DNA of 64,000 nucleotides from Deltaproteobacteria bacterium. Its GTDB lineage: Bacteria; JAGRBM01; JAHCIT01. The stretch lies in contig JAHCIT010000001.1 of assembly GCA_026129095.1 (NCBI GenBank), positions 496,245 to 560,244 on the forward strand, in the 5' to 3' direction. A program made the position numbers and the translations under genes. This document shows, piece after piece, positions 51,365-61,134 of the stretch (within the stretch, counting starts at the first letter, position 1; each line of letters begins with the position of its first letter). The notes beneath the pieces were generated by a model that saw only the letters and a program-made list of their open reading frames with translations, was not told the origin of the DNA and made no database searches.

Positions 51365-53017
51365 GTTCCATCTCAGTTCCACAACGTCACCTGCCTCCCG
51401 GTTGAACCGCAAGCGGGAAATGCCGTCTTCCAATTCAATTACCTGATCGGCGAGATTCAGCAGGCGCGGATTGTGGGTAATGGTAATGAGCGTTTTCTTC
51501 CCCTTGAGTTCCTTGAGAAGTGATACCACTCGATCTTCGTTCTCACGGTCCAGAAACACACCGGGCTCATCAAGAATCGCTACCGGGGAATCTGATACGA
51601 GCAACCGGGCAAATGCCATCCGCTCTTTCTCGCCGCCGGAAAAGGCGGATGGATCCAGTTCCTTGTCGAGATCAATTGCCCCTACCCGGCCGTCCAGACC
51701 TACCTGAACAAGAGCTGCACGAATGTCTTCGTCGGAAACTTCGGGAGCGGAAAGCCGGAAATTCTCCCGCAGGGTGAGCCCCAGCACTATTGGCTCTTGT
51801 GTGAGCAGCACGAACAAGCGCCGACGCGAGGCAGGAGTAATCTGATTCAGCGGGATTCCGTCGACCTGCAGGTCGCCACGGAAACCTGCCAAAAGACCCG
51901 TCAATACCCGCACCAGCGTCGTTTTCCCACTACCTGACGGACCTGTGACGGCAGTCCATGAGCCTGGTCCGATTACAGCCGATACGTTTTTAAAAACTGG
52001 CCGGTCCTGCCGGTAACCGGCGACAAGCCCTGCAAATTCAATCTGGGGCGGTGATTTCCATGTCCTACTAAAGGTTTCCGGTTCCCGCAGGCTCGGTTCT
52101 GGCAATCGAGAAAGTGCTTCTAGCCCCGGCGCAAGTCCGATACCGGCCGAGAAAAACCCGGTCATTGCACCAAGCAGGAACCAAAGCGCCGGAATCAGGC
52201 CCATCTGCTCCCGGCTGAGACCCTCACCGGGAAGTATCCATAAGGCTCCAACCAGAGCGGCGAGGCGCAATGCCTCACCAATGCCTGTAGCAAGCACGCC
52301 ATAGCCAGCCACCGGTGCGGAACGTAGCTCGAGTTCACGGGATCTTTTCGCCAGTGCCTTCAGTACGGCGTCACCACCCGGCACAGCATGAAGAAGTTCC
52401 GCCCCACGGGCGGCTTCGCCAAACAAAGATGCAAGATGTGCCTCGCTTTCACTTCGAAGGCGTGCACGGCGAGCCAATAATCCACCAATAGCCCACGCCA
52501 GTGCGGTTGCGGGGAGTGCCATTAGCAATGCTCCCGCAGCCAATACGGCTGCCCCATGCCAGATGAGAAAGCCACTCAAGCCGGCGACAAGCAACGGTGA
52601 AGCGACGAATGCCCGCGGGATTGATGCAATCGCCGAAGCCGCACGTTCGCCATCGCGAAGCAGTTTTTGTACCAGCTCGCCAGCCCCTGTTCCGCTACCA
52701 CGGGGTTGATCCAGAAACTCGGAGATGGCCTGCTCCCTGAGGTCTGCAGCGATACCATGCTCAAGGCGGTTGCGAGCCATCGCCTGCCCCCATCGGACAG
52801 TTATGAGCAGCGTGAGGAGCAGTATGAGCGAAAATATATTCTGAAAATCCGGAGCCCTGCCACCTGAGAGCAGCACAACCGACTCAGCACTTAAAGCCAG
52901 CACAACGGCCGTTGCCCACAGATCCGCTCCTCCGGCAAGAAATAGCGTCCGGCGGTGTGCTGCCAGCAACTGTAGCGTTCGTTTCAGGATACGGGCTACC
53001 TTTGCCATGCCCGTCAT
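51359..53017 (-). CDS. ABC half-exporter (membrane plus ATPase in one chain)
   Basis: A 552-residue ABC protein. The N-terminal half has about five or six membrane helices (AGALLMALPATALAWAIGG, LAALVGALWILPG). The C-terminal ATPase has Walker A GPSGSGKTT, signature FSGGEKER, Walker B PVAILDEPG and switch TITHNP. It resembles CydC/CydD-type exporters, but the substrate is unknown and no partner half-transporter is adjacent, so it may homodimerise. Its ATG overlaps the stop of the MBL gene (ATGA), implying translational coupling. Confidence 0.82.
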   Translation of the reverse strand: MTGMAKVARILKRTLQLLAAHRRTLFLAGGADLWATAVVLALSAESVVLLSGGRAPDFQNIFSLILLLTLLITVRWGQAMARNRLEHGIAADLREQAISEFLDQPRGSGTGAGELVQKLLRDGERAASAIASIPRAFVASPLLVAGLSGFLIWHGAAVLAAGALLMALPATALAWAIGGLLARRARLRSESEAHLASLFGEAARGAELLHAVPGGDAVLKALAKRSRELELRSAPVAGYGVLATGIGEALRLAALVGALWILPGEGLSREQMGLIPALWFLLGAMTGFFSAGIGLAPGLEALSRLPEPSLREPETFSRTWKSPPQIEFAGLVAGYRQDRPVFKNVSAVIGPGSWTAVTGPSGSGKTTLVRVLTGLLAGFRGDLQVDGIPLNQITPASRRRLFVLLTQEPIVLGLTLRENFRLSAPEVSDEDIRAALVQVGLDGRVGAIDLDKELDPSAFSGGEKERMAFARLLVSDSPVAILDEPGVFLDRENEDRVVSLLKELKGKKTLITITHNPRLLNLADQVIELEDGISRLRFNREAGDVVELRWNP

Positions 53018-53832
53018 GTCCGGCTCCAGCGGCCAGTTCCTTCAGCCCGGACAGCACCCTCTGCGTCCAGCTTGTCCAGATGGCCCTTCATGACCTGAGC
53101 AGCCAGGGGCCTTATCCTCTCTCCGATAGTATTCCCATAAATGCGCTCAACCAGTTCTGCTATTGATGCGGGGCTGTCTTTCAGTACATCCAGTATCTGT
53201 CTTTCTCGCATCATTCGATGGTCGTAATATTCCGTCACTTTGGCTTGCGGATCGGACACGAGCGGCCCGTGGCCTCCTCGGATCTCTTTCAGGTCCAGTC
53301 CACGGAGTTTTTCCAGCGACCGCATGTATTCTGCAATTGAACCGTGCGGCGGACCGACCCAGGACGTCCCCTCACCGATCACATGATCGCCAGTAAACAG
53401 GACACCCCGTTCCTCCAGCAAAAAGCAGGTGTGTCCCATTGTATGCCCTGGTGTTCCTACAGCGCGCACAGGAATCCCTGCACCGGTTTCTATAATCAGG
53501 CCATCGGAAAGCTCCCGGTCTATTTCATCTTTCTTCACGAATGGACCGACATTCACTTCATATGGATGTGCCCACAGCGTTGCACCGGTTTCACGGCGGA
53601 TACGGGCGGCCGATTCGGCATGATCCGGATGAAAATGAGTAACAAGAATATCGGTCAGCGTGAGCCCGCGAAGCTCCTCCGCAATCAGCATCCGTGCCTG
53701 CTCATGATCATAACAGCCATCAACCAGAACTGCCTGCCTGCCCCGGACCAGCAGATAAATGTTATTGGTTTGCTCTGGCTTGAAAGCGGTCTTTCGGCCC
53801 TCGATCTCCAATGTTCGGATTTCCATATCCAT
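53014..53832 (-). CDS. Metallo-beta-lactamase-fold hydrolase (LACTB2-like)
   Basis: A 272-residue MBL enzyme: VTHFHPDHAES (HxHxDH), TPGHTMGHT, LFTGDHV and the histidine in RGGHGPLV. A C-terminal winged-helix part (ERQILDVLKDSPASIAELVE) follows, as in LACTB2/RNase-like or hydroxyacylglutathione-type hydrolases. ATG 53832 is chosen; M at 53826 is equally possible. It is translationally coupled to the ABC half-exporter, suggesting a metabolite hydrolysed and exported together. Confidence 0.82.
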   Translation of the reverse strand: MDMEIRTLEIEGRKTAFKPEQTNNIYLLVRGRQAVLVDGCYDHEQARMLIAEELRGLTLTDILVTHFHPDHAESAARIRRETGATLWAHPYEVNVGPFVKKDEIDRELSDGLIIETGAGIPVRAVGTPGHTMGHTCFLLEERGVLFTGDHVIGEGTSWVGPPHGSIAEYMRSLEKLRGLDLKEIRGGHGPLVSDPQAKVTEYYDHRMMRERQILDVLKDSPASIAELVERIYGNTIGERIRPLAAQVMKGHLDKLDAEGAVRAEGTGRWSRT

Positions 53833-53953
53833 GCTGACCGGGAAGCTAGCCGGTTCCGGTATCAAAAGCCGGGGTGCCCACAAGGGGATGAATTTTTCAT
53901 TGTCCCGCGGTCAGAAGCCGGGGTATAGTTAATTATACGGTCGGAGGTGGGTC

Positions 53954-54421
53954 ATGGATCGCAGCGCACTTCGGGAGAAAATCAAGGAACTGGAACCCAA
54001 AACACCCGTCACGGTTCCGATGGATGCATCCATCGGACGGGTGATCGGCATCATGCAGGAACGCAAGTTTGGAGCCGTTCTGGTAGTGGATGGTCATAAC
54101 AAGCTGGCTGGCATCTTTACCGAGCGGGATGTGCTCAACAAGGTTGTTGGCCACAATGTTAACCTGGAGCAGTCCAAGGTCAGCCAGCTGATGACGCCAA
54201 ACCCGGCCGCACTTTCAATGGACCACTCAATAGCTTTTGCAATGAACAAGATGTCAGTGGGAGGTTACCGGCACGTTCCGATCGTCGATACCGACCACCG
54301 CCCAGTAGGTATTGTGTCGGTCAAAGATGTGGTAAATTTTATCGTTGAACATTATCCCCAGGAAATCCTGAACCTGCCGCCAGAACCGGGAGCCGCGTTT
54401 CGTAGTCAGCACGGCGGCTGA
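53954..54421 (+). CDS. CBS domain pair protein
   Basis: A 155-residue protein consisting of two CBS motifs: PVTVPMDASIGRVIGIMQER with GIFTERDVLNKVV, and MTPNPAALSMDHSIAFAMNK with HRPVGIVSVKDVVNFIV. CBS pairs bind adenosine ligands and act as energy sensors, usually on partner proteins. GGAGGTGG lies before the ATG. Confidence 0.87.
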   Translation: MDRSALREKIKELEPKTPVTVPMDASIGRVIGIMQERKFGAVLVVDGHNKLAGIFTERDVLNKVVGHNVNLEQSKVSQLMTPNPAALSMDHSIAFAMNKMSVGGYRHVPIVDTDHRPVGIVSVKDVVNFIVEHYPQEILNLPPEPGAAFRSQHGG

Positions 54422-54427
54422 GCTAAT

Positions 54428-55318
54428 CTACAATTTCGTTCGTCCTGTCCGAAGCGCCTCGCCTATATCACGGGCGCAATTGCCGGCAATGGTGTCGATA
54501 TCGGCTTCATCAAACGGTGGTTCCACCGTGCACCGGAAATCTGCCTCTGGGACGTCCGTTGTGACGACAATATCGTTTCCGTCGCAGAAGACGAGCGATG
54601 CCTCTCCACCGCCAGCCGAGGGAACCCGTGTGCCCCGCAATTCGGCAGCCAGTATCCGCTTGAACTGGTCCCGCGCCCATTCATTCGCCATCACCTGCTC
54701 CCGGCAAAGCCGTCCCGGCTTTTCACCTTTTTTTATTGATACCAGACGGTACCCTTGCCAAGGTGTTTTTGGCGTCGAAGCGGGGATATCAGCCGCCACA
54801 CGAGGCATTACCCCGCGCATGATGTATTGCGAAACGGCGGTTGGGTCCATTCCGCCAGGACCGCGCCCCTGGAATTTCCGGTCCCAGATACCGTGGGTAG
54901 CGCCACAGGCGACAGGGGGAGCGGGATCCGGTGCTGGATTTTCCTTTGAGCCAGCGGCAGCGCCCAAACACCAGTATACGGCGGCCGCGTAATGGAAGCG
55001 CCAGGCATCTTCACCCTGCCTGGTTTTTTCTTCGAGCTTTTCCCCCACACGGTAATACAGCAGAACATCCATCGTGAGATCGTAGTAGGAGAGTGTTTCC
55101 GGCTTCGCAGGTTCCCCTCCCAGCACCAAAAAGCGCTGTCCCCGGTTCATATTTTCGCTCTTGAGCAGCACAACAGCCGGCATACAATGGCTGGACTCAT
55201 CCGGCTTCGAGCTGATGGCCCGGCAAACCGGAAAATAACGGGCCTTTTCTGCACCTGACAGGGTCAAAGGAATCGCCAGAATGGCCAATGCCATCGGTAT
55301 TGTCCGAAGAGAACTCAT
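54428..55318 (-). CDS. Secreted hypothetical protein
   Basis: A 296-residue protein. ATG 55318 gives a signal peptide (LRTIPMALAILAIPLTLSG). The mature protein contains cysteines (FPVCRAI, VYWCLGAA, VACGATHG, GRLCREQ) and a C-terminal FRCTVEPPFDEADID. I do not recognise the family; disulfides suggest an envelope location. Confidence 0.6.
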   Translation of the reverse strand: MSSLRTIPMALAILAIPLTLSGAEKARYFPVCRAISSKPDESSHCMPAVVLLKSENMNRGQRFLVLGGEPAKPETLSYYDLTMDVLLYYRVGEKLEEKTRQGEDAWRFHYAAAVYWCLGAAAGSKENPAPDPAPPVACGATHGIWDRKFQGRGPGGMDPTAVSQYIMRGVMPRVAADIPASTPKTPWQGYRLVSIKKGEKPGRLCREQVMANEWARDQFKRILAAELRGTRVPSAGGGEASLVFCDGNDIVVTTDVPEADFRCTVEPPFDEADIDTIAGNCARDIGEALRTGRTKL

Positions 55319-55446
55319 TTCGCTTAAATGCCCGTTTGAAGCCACGTGGTCAAACCCGGTAATTTGTATGACAGGCGTTTTCCCGCTCTCCAGGCTCGGC
55401 TAAGTTGCGAACAACCAGCTTTCGTTTTCTGAAGGAGCCCGCAGCC

Positions 55447-56127
55447 ATGAGCACTGACGGATTTCATGAACTGACAATCCGGAATGTTATCCCTATTGGG
55501 CCCGATCTTGTCCAGGTCACGATAGCGACGACGGGAACCTCCCTTGAGGCCGTTCAGCACAAGCCGGGACAGTATGTACGAATGGCAGCGGGGGAGGAGA
55601 AGCCCTCCTATTTCGCCATTGCATCGGGCCCAGGGGAAAAGGGCCAGTTTGTTTTCGTTCTGAAACGCGGATCAGCCGTCGTAGACCGTATCGTCGCTGG
55701 TAGTAACGGGAGCAAAGTCCGTTGCTCTGGGCCGGAAGGAAATGGCTATCCAATGGATAAGCTGACGCCGTCCGATAACTTGTGGCTGCTGGCCATGGGA
55801 ACCGGCATCACACCGATTCGGCCGGTGATCGAATATCTGCTTGCGAACCCCGGGCGCGTGAAGGAAATCCATCTCTATTTTGGCTGCCGGGATCGCGGAG
55901 TAATTCCATTCGCCGCTGACCTGGAGCGCTGGGAGGAAGCCGGTGTGAAGGTTCGGCTGGTTATTTCCAGCGAAATGAAAATCCATGTCCAGCAGCAATT
56001 TGCAAAGGACCATCCGAAAGCTTCGGGGATTATTTTTGCCTGCGGAAACAAGGAGATGATTGCGGAGGTGAAAGCTGCTGCCGATGCCTGCGGCATCGGC
56101 GCGGCAAATGTTTTCCAGAACTTCTAG
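55447..56127 (+). CDS. FAD/NAD(P)-binding oxidoreductase (ferredoxin-NADP reductase fold)
   Basis: A 226-residue flavoreductase. The FAD-domain has KPGQYVRM and PSYFAIASGPGE, and the nucleotide domain has LLAMGTGITPIRPVIEYLL, LYFGCRD and FACGNKEMI. Missing 2Fe-2S cysteines indicate a simple reductase such as Fre/LuxG or PyrK-like without the iron-sulfur part. AAGGAG precedes the ATG. It stands alone. Confidence 0.82.
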   Translation: MSTDGFHELTIRNVIPIGPDLVQVTIATTGTSLEAVQHKPGQYVRMAAGEEKPSYFAIASGPGEKGQFVFVLKRGSAVVDRIVAGSNGSKVRCSGPEGNGYPMDKLTPSDNLWLLAMGTGITPIRPVIEYLLANPGRVKEIHLYFGCRDRGVIPFAADLERWEEAGVKVRLVISSEMKIHVQQQFAKDHPKASGIIFACGNKEMIAEVKAAADACGIGAANVFQNF

Positions 56128-56206
56128 GTTGTCCAGCCCAATTCCGGTGTCATTGTCTGTCATCTCCTTCGTTTATTATGTTGGCCGCATATCAAAGGGG
56201 CCCGTC

Positions 56207-56479
56207 ATGGCACGAATATCCTTATTGATCCTGTTTTTATTACCGGGCTGCGGCGACAGCCCATGCGGAAAGGCTTGCGGCGTCGACCGGGGCTTTGAAC
56301 GAAATGGTGTCTGCTTTTGTGAAACATCCGATGGCCGGATCTACGGCCCGGTACCTAAACCGGCAGGACTTGATGATTCCGGACATGATGACGACGCAAT
56401 CTTCACCACTGAACATCAATCCTGCATTACCCCAAAGCCTGCAGCCACGCAGCACTGCTCACTTTCACCCGAACCTTAG
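56207..56479 (+). CDS. Small cysteine-rich lipoprotein
   Basis: A 90-residue protein with signal MARISLLILFLLPGC and lipobox LPGC. The mature part contains GDSPCGKACG and GVCFCETSDG, a Cys-rich cluster that may form disulfides, and an acidic D-rich stretch. The stop is 3 bases from the stop of the convergent FG-GAP gene. Family unknown. Confidence 0.55.
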   Translation: MARISLLILFLLPGCGDSPCGKACGVDRGFERNGVCFCETSDGRIYGPVPKPAGLDDSGHDDDAIFTTEHQSCITPKPAATQHCSLSPEP

Positions 56480-56482
56480 CAT

Positions 56483-58087
56483 TCAGTTACGGTCTTTCCG
56501 GGGCGTCCGGTTTCGCAGCACCAATATTTCGTTCCAGTGGTCTGGCATGCTTTCGAACCGGACAGCCACGTCCGGACGGCCGTCATTCTCGAAATCGGCA
56601 AGGGTAATATCATAGCTTCCCTTCAGCTTTCTGAACTGTGCTTCATCACCGGAAGTGAATATCTTTCCTTTCTCCGATCGTGAAGCCAGCACCGAATAAC
56701 GGTCCACACCGGAGTTTGTAAGCATGTCGTTCCATCCGTCCCCGTTAAAATCGGCGAACACGGGTTTCAGTCCCAACCCTGAATCGAGACGGTCGAGCTG
56801 GTAGCCCTTCGAAACGCTCCCGCTATCGCTCCTTTTCGCCGGAAATGTTCCGTCAGGATTCTGCAGGTAAACCCAGAGCTGGGGACTGATGGAACTGGCG
56901 GCAATGGCCTTCACAATGGTCCACAGGTTGAACTTGACGAACAGGAACGCGATGTCGAGCCGTCCATCCCCGTTCACGTCCACGATCAGTGGCATCTCTA
57001 TCCAGAACGGCAGGTCAACCGAAAAGTCCGGTTTGCCGGGCGCAAATTTTCCGTTCCGGTTGTAGTAGACACGGGTCCGGTGAAGCAGGTCGAGATTCTT
57101 CAGGCTCGTCTGGTCGGTGCGGGAAACCACAATGTCGGTCAAACCATCGGCGTTCAGATCGGCCGCCTCAATCCGGAAAATCGTTGCGGGCTTGCTGCGA
57201 CGGTCAATATCATCCCAAGTGTACAGTTCGAAGTCGAATTCGACCGGTTTTTCGCCAAAACTGCCGTCCGGTTTCTGAACGAATACCAGCGCCCGGTCGT
57301 CATAAAGGGTAAAAATATCAGACTTCCCGTCCCCATTCAGTTCGCCCAGACGAATCTGGGGTAGCCGGTAGGTTGTAATTCCCGACGTGGTTTCGATCCG
57401 CTTGAACATGAACACGCCCTCTGCCCATGTCTCGATTTCGGCCTTGAGCGGCAGCGCAAGCGTCGCCGCCACCTCTGCCATTTCCGCCATCGCTGCAAGC
57501 CGGAGCAGAAGCGACTGGCGTCCGAGTGGAAGCAAAAGCTCATTCACACCGTCGCTGTTGACATCAATGAGCAGCTCCAGCCGGGTCAGGTTCTTCCGGT
57601 CGGTGGTCAAAAGCCACGACGGCCCTTCGTACACTCTGACTGGTGCAGAGGGCTCACCCTTGTGGAATTCTACCAGCTCAATGCCGTCGGCCGAGAAATA
57701 AACGAGCTGGGGGATTTTCGAGCCCGACCGGAACCTGCCCACATCATAAGCCGCCACATGACTGGGTACCGCCCAGGTGCGCGCTGGAACAGGCTGAAAG
57801 CCTTCCTTTGAATTCAGGAAAAGAGCAAGCCGCTTTTCGACAGCCGGTTTCCTTTCGTCTTTCACGCTGTAAGAGGCGATAACATCGTCAAGCCCATCGC
57901 CATCCAGATCAGCCACGGCGAAATTCCGCACTTCGCCTGGTGCCGTAAGAACGCTTGATTCCAGCGTGATACCTTCGTCTGTCTGGCTTCCGGTCACTGC
58001 AGATAGTGCCTTCAGCTCCGGCTGGGCCCCCGCATTCACGGCGAGCAATAACATCACGGCACACACCGTTGCGGTAGTTCTGGTCAT
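56483..58087 (-). CDS. Secreted FG-GAP/VCBS repeat protein (beta-propeller)
   Basis: A 534-residue exported protein with signal MTRTTATVCAVMLLLAVNAG. Seven calcium-loop motifs are spread along it: DLDGDGLDD, DVNSDGVNE, ELNGDGKSD, DLNADGLTD, DVNGDGRLD, DFNGDGWND and DFENDGRPD, the arrangement of a seven-bladed integrin-like propeller. Likely extracellular or periplasmic binding; partner unknown. It shares a leftward run with the 58155 gene. Confidence 0.8.
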   Translation of the reverse strand: MTRTTATVCAVMLLLAVNAGAQPELKALSAVTGSQTDEGITLESSVLTAPGEVRNFAVADLDGDGLDDVIASYSVKDERKPAVEKRLALFLNSKEGFQPVPARTWAVPSHVAAYDVGRFRSGSKIPQLVYFSADGIELVEFHKGEPSAPVRVYEGPSWLLTTDRKNLTRLELLIDVNSDGVNELLLPLGRQSLLLRLAAMAEMAEVAATLALPLKAEIETWAEGVFMFKRIETTSGITTYRLPQIRLGELNGDGKSDIFTLYDDRALVFVQKPDGSFGEKPVEFDFELYTWDDIDRRSKPATIFRIEAADLNADGLTDIVVSRTDQTSLKNLDLLHRTRVYYNRNGKFAPGKPDFSVDLPFWIEMPLIVDVNGDGRLDIAFLFVKFNLWTIVKAIAASSISPQLWVYLQNPDGTFPAKRSDSGSVSKGYQLDRLDSGLGLKPVFADFNGDGWNDMLTNSGVDRYSVLASRSEKGKIFTSGDEAQFRKLKGSYDITLADFENDGRPDVAVRFESMPDHWNEILVLRNRTPRKDRN

Positions 58088-58154
58088 ACTGAAAATACCC
58101 TTCCTGCCCGGAAACCGTAGCCGGAAACCGGCTGGATACAAGGAGCATCCGGTT

Positions 58155-59072
58155 TTACTTGATGATTCCCCGGTCCTTGAGAATCTGCCGGGCGGCCTTC
58201 TGAAGTGCGCCGCGGACGGTGGTGGATTCCGCGATAACACGTATCTCTCCCGGCGGAAGCAGCTTGAGCATCTGGATGGCCAGTTCCGGATTGGTCTTGG
58301 GATTACGGATGATCTTCCCCCTGATGCCGTTATCCCGCATCCAGCCGGTATTGTGCGAAATCAGACGGATCGCCTCCGGTGCTGCCGTAGGATCTCCTGC
58401 GATACGCCCGATTTCTTCCAGTGTAATCCGCTGGTTCTTGAGTAAATAGGGCATCAGTGTGGACGCATGGTGATCACGGAGCAGAATGGAGCGGGCATCC
58501 CGGCTTCCCATCATGGCCAGCTTCATCTTTTCAAGGACGGTCATTTCCTTGATCCGTTCCGACAGCGTCAGGTTTTTTTTCTCCCGGGTGCTGGCATCAT
58601 CGGCTTCGTCTTCCTCTAGAAGTGACCGGTCAAATTCGTCCTCACAGGCAGTGACTTCTGTCTTTCGAAACCGTACAGGCGGCGTTTCCCCGCGTAACAC
58701 CTCTGTCATGTACAGTTCGATTCCGGTCCGGACGAAATCCGTCACCGGTGAAAGTTCTATCTCCGCCACGGGTGGTGGGCCCTTGACAAGGGATATCACC
58801 TTCATCGGAAGGCTTACTTCATCTCCGTTGACGGGAAACTCAATGATCAGCGCGCCAGTAGAACCGGTATCCACCCCCTGTGGCGGACTGCCCACCACCC
58901 TGAGCTTCAGTTGCATCAGTTCACCCGTGTAAACGGTGAGAAAATCTGTCACATCCAGAAAACCCACGCGCAGACGGCTGCCGTTTTCCCAGCGGCTTTT
59001 CACAGCGTCCGAGTGTAGCGGAAAATGCCGGGGCGGGAGCAATCGAGTTCGGGACAGCCATTTCCCTCGCAT
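58155..59072 (-). CDS. Conserved hypothetical protein with N-terminal beta and C-terminal helical domains
   Basis: About 305 residues. The N-terminal ~150 look beta-rich, PilZ-like in style (KLRVVGSPPQGVDTGSTGA, VAEIELSPVTDFVRTG). After an acidic linker the C-terminal half is helical and HEAT-like (LSERIKEMTVLEKMKLA, ILLRDHHASTLMPYLLKN, IRGKIIRNPKTNPELA). The start is uncertain: GTG 59003 fits the conserved part better than ATG 59072. No function can be assigned. Confidence 0.6.
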   Translation of the reverse strand: MRGKWLSRTRLLPPRHFPLHSDAVKSRWENGSRLRVGFLDVTDFLTVYTGELMQLKLRVVGSPPQGVDTGSTGALIIEFPVNGDEVSLPMKVISLVKGPPPVAEIELSPVTDFVRTGIELYMTEVLRGETPPVRFRKTEVTACEDEFDRSLLEEDEADDASTREKKNLTLSERIKEMTVLEKMKLAMMGSRDARSILLRDHHASTLMPYLLKNQRITLEEIGRIAGDPTAAPEAIRLISHNTGWMRDNGIRGKIIRNPKTNPELAIQMLKLLPPGEIRVIAESTTVRGALQKAARQILKDRGIIK

Positions 59073-59100
59073 ACCGCCGGGCGCTAGGATTTCGATAGTT

Positions 59101-59493
59101 ATGGTGGAGTCTTTTCACAAGCAACGCTGGACCGTGATCTATGACGGCACTTGCGGTTTTTGTACCGATTCAGTCCGCCGTATCCGGCGGATGGACCAGC
59201 AGGGCGTTTTTGACTACGTGCCCTACCAGGCCAAGGATCTGGAAGCGCGTTTTCCCGGCATCGACCGTGCTGCCTGCGAAAACGAAATGTTTGTCGTGAT
59301 GCCATCAGGGGAAATCCGTGGGGGGCCACGTGGGGTTGCGGAGATTCTGAGGGCCTGTGGCTGGCGCGTTACGCCAGCACTGATGGACGCGCCGGGAATG
59401 AGCTGGTTCGCCCGGCGGGTCTACAACGTTATTGCCGCCAACAGGAAGTCTATCGGCGGCACCTGTGAACTACCCGAAGAATGGCGTGCCTGA
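59101..59493 (+). CDS. DCC-family thiol-disulfide oxidoreductase-like protein (DUF393)
   Basis: A 130-residue protein with the N-terminal VIYDGTCGFCTDSVRRIRR signature (YDGxCxxC) and the later VAEILRACGW. The DCC family has a thioredoxin-like fold; its physiological substrate is unknown. It diverges from the 58155 gene and the frame upstream of ATG 59101 is not conserved. Confidence 0.83.
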   Translation: MVESFHKQRWTVIYDGTCGFCTDSVRRIRRMDQQGVFDYVPYQAKDLEARFPGIDRAACENEMFVVMPSGEIRGGPRGVAEILRACGWRVTPALMDAPGMSWFARRVYNVIAANRKSIGGTCELPEEWRA

Positions 59494-59602
59494 GGCCATT
59501 TTTCTCTTTAATTTCAGTTGGTTACTTTCAAAACGTCCTCGGGTCATCCTGTAAAGACGGGTTTGGCTTTTGAGCAGGTTTGGTTCATTGTGGGCCCCCT
59601 GA

Positions 59603-61078
59603 ATGGGACTGGAACCCAGACGTTTGACGCAACGCATACCATCTGATGAAGCCCCCAGACGGGCTATCTTCTTTCTGGCCGACGGTGCCCGGCCGGATGC
59701 CATGGAAGCGCTCGCCCGGGCCGGACGGCTCCCTGCCATCCGCGAACTGATGTTCGAGAAGGGTTCGTCCGACCCCGCCGTATCCGTCTTTCCCTCGACG
59801 ACGGGCCCCGCGTATCTGCCTTTCGTTACAGGCTGTTACCCCGGAACCTGCAACCTGCCGGGAATCCGCTGGTTCGACCGCAAGAACTACAGCACCCAAA
59901 GGCTGAGCATGCAGCGGACCCGAAGTTATGTGGGCGCGGGAGCCGCGCTTCTCATCGGCGATCTGGACAAGAACGTCAAAACGATGTTCGAGATGATCCC
60001 GCGGTCGCTCAACATCTACAATCACGTGAACCGGGGCATTCCACGCTCACGCCAGCGCGGGAACGGGTCGGGCATCGCCATGATTATCGCCCACCTGACG
60101 GAAAACTATGATCCCGTCACACGGATCGTCATGAATGGCCTTAAACGCTCTCTGGTGGAGGATTTCGAATTCCTGTTTGTGGCATTTCCCGGCATTGATG
60201 GCGCCGGCCATAACTCCGATCCGTTTTCCGAGTGGACACTGAAGGAGTATGAAACCATCGATCGCGCGGTCGAAATGACCTATGAGATCCTAAACCGCTA
60301 CGGACTGTGGGAAACGACCGACTTCGTGATTTCAGCCGACCACGGCATGACTGCCACTCACTCACACTTTGACCTGGACCGTTTCGTTTCCAAGCTCGGC
60401 CACCGCAACTACTACTACCCGGTCGGTTACCGCTACTGGTCAAACGCCACGGCAGCTTCGATGGTATCGGGCAATTCCATGGCAAATCTCTATTTTGCAC
60501 ATCCCAAGGGTGGCTGGGACCGGAAACCCATTTTCGAGGAACTCGCAAACGGTATGTTCGGCGGTGTGGTGGACAAGTTGCTCGACGCGCCAGCGGTAGA
60601 CCTTGTGGCTGGCCCAGATGCCGAAGGGGTCCGCGTCCGGAGTCGCCGCGGCGAGGCGTGGGTACGGGCCGTGGAAGACGGCAGGATACTCTACCATGTG
60701 ACGCATGGTTCCGATCCATTTGGCTATACCACGCATCCCCGCGAGTGCACCGCCGACGAGAGCCTTGCGGTGACATACCAAAGCGAATACCCGGATGCGC
60801 CGGTCCAGCTCCTCCAGTTCTTCCGGTCACAGCGGGCCGGCGATCTGGTTGTGTCCGCCACCAACGGCCATGACCTCAGGGTGCGATTCGAATACCCCGA
60901 ACACAAGGCAAGTCATGGCGGTTTTGCTCGTGAGCACATGATGGTTCCATTTTTATCGAACCGGAAACTGAACGGCGGGCCCCGGCGAACCGTGGACTAC
61001 GCCCCAACAGCGCTCAGCTTCCTGGGTCGAGAGGTTCCGGCCGGCATTGATGGGCGTATGATTGAAAGTCGCGAATAA
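59603..61078 (+). CDS. Alkaline phosphatase superfamily phosphodiesterase/nucleotide pyrophosphatase
   Basis: A 491-residue metal-dependent phosphodiesterase. Metal and catalytic motifs: FFLADGARPDAM, the nucleophile threonine in PSTTGPAYLP, FPGIDGAGHN, ISADHGMTATHSH and KASHGGF. This matches type I phosphodiesterase/nucleotide pyrophosphatase (AP superfamily). No clear signal peptide, so it may act in the cytoplasm. Substrate unknown. It precedes the radical SAM gene by 56 bases. Confidence 0.82.
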   Translation: MGLEPRRLTQRIPSDEAPRRAIFFLADGARPDAMEALARAGRLPAIRELMFEKGSSDPAVSVFPSTTGPAYLPFVTGCYPGTCNLPGIRWFDRKNYSTQRLSMQRTRSYVGAGAALLIGDLDKNVKTMFEMIPRSLNIYNHVNRGIPRSRQRGNGSGIAMIIAHLTENYDPVTRIVMNGLKRSLVEDFEFLFVAFPGIDGAGHNSDPFSEWTLKEYETIDRAVEMTYEILNRYGLWETTDFVISADHGMTATHSHFDLDRFVSKLGHRNYYYPVGYRYWSNATAASMVSGNSMANLYFAHPKGGWDRKPIFEELANGMFGGVVDKLLDAPAVDLVAGPDAEGVRVRSRRGEAWVRAVEDGRILYHVTHGSDPFGYTTHPRECTADESLAVTYQSEYPDAPVQLLQFFRSQRAGDLVVSATNGHDLRVRFEYPEHKASHGGFAREHMMVPFLSNRKLNGGPRRTVDYAPTALSFLGREVPAGIDGRMIESRE

Positions 61079-61134
61079 GCCAGTTTACCCGGCCCGATGG
61101 GCAGGTAATCAATCAAGCAGACGGGGATTCACTA

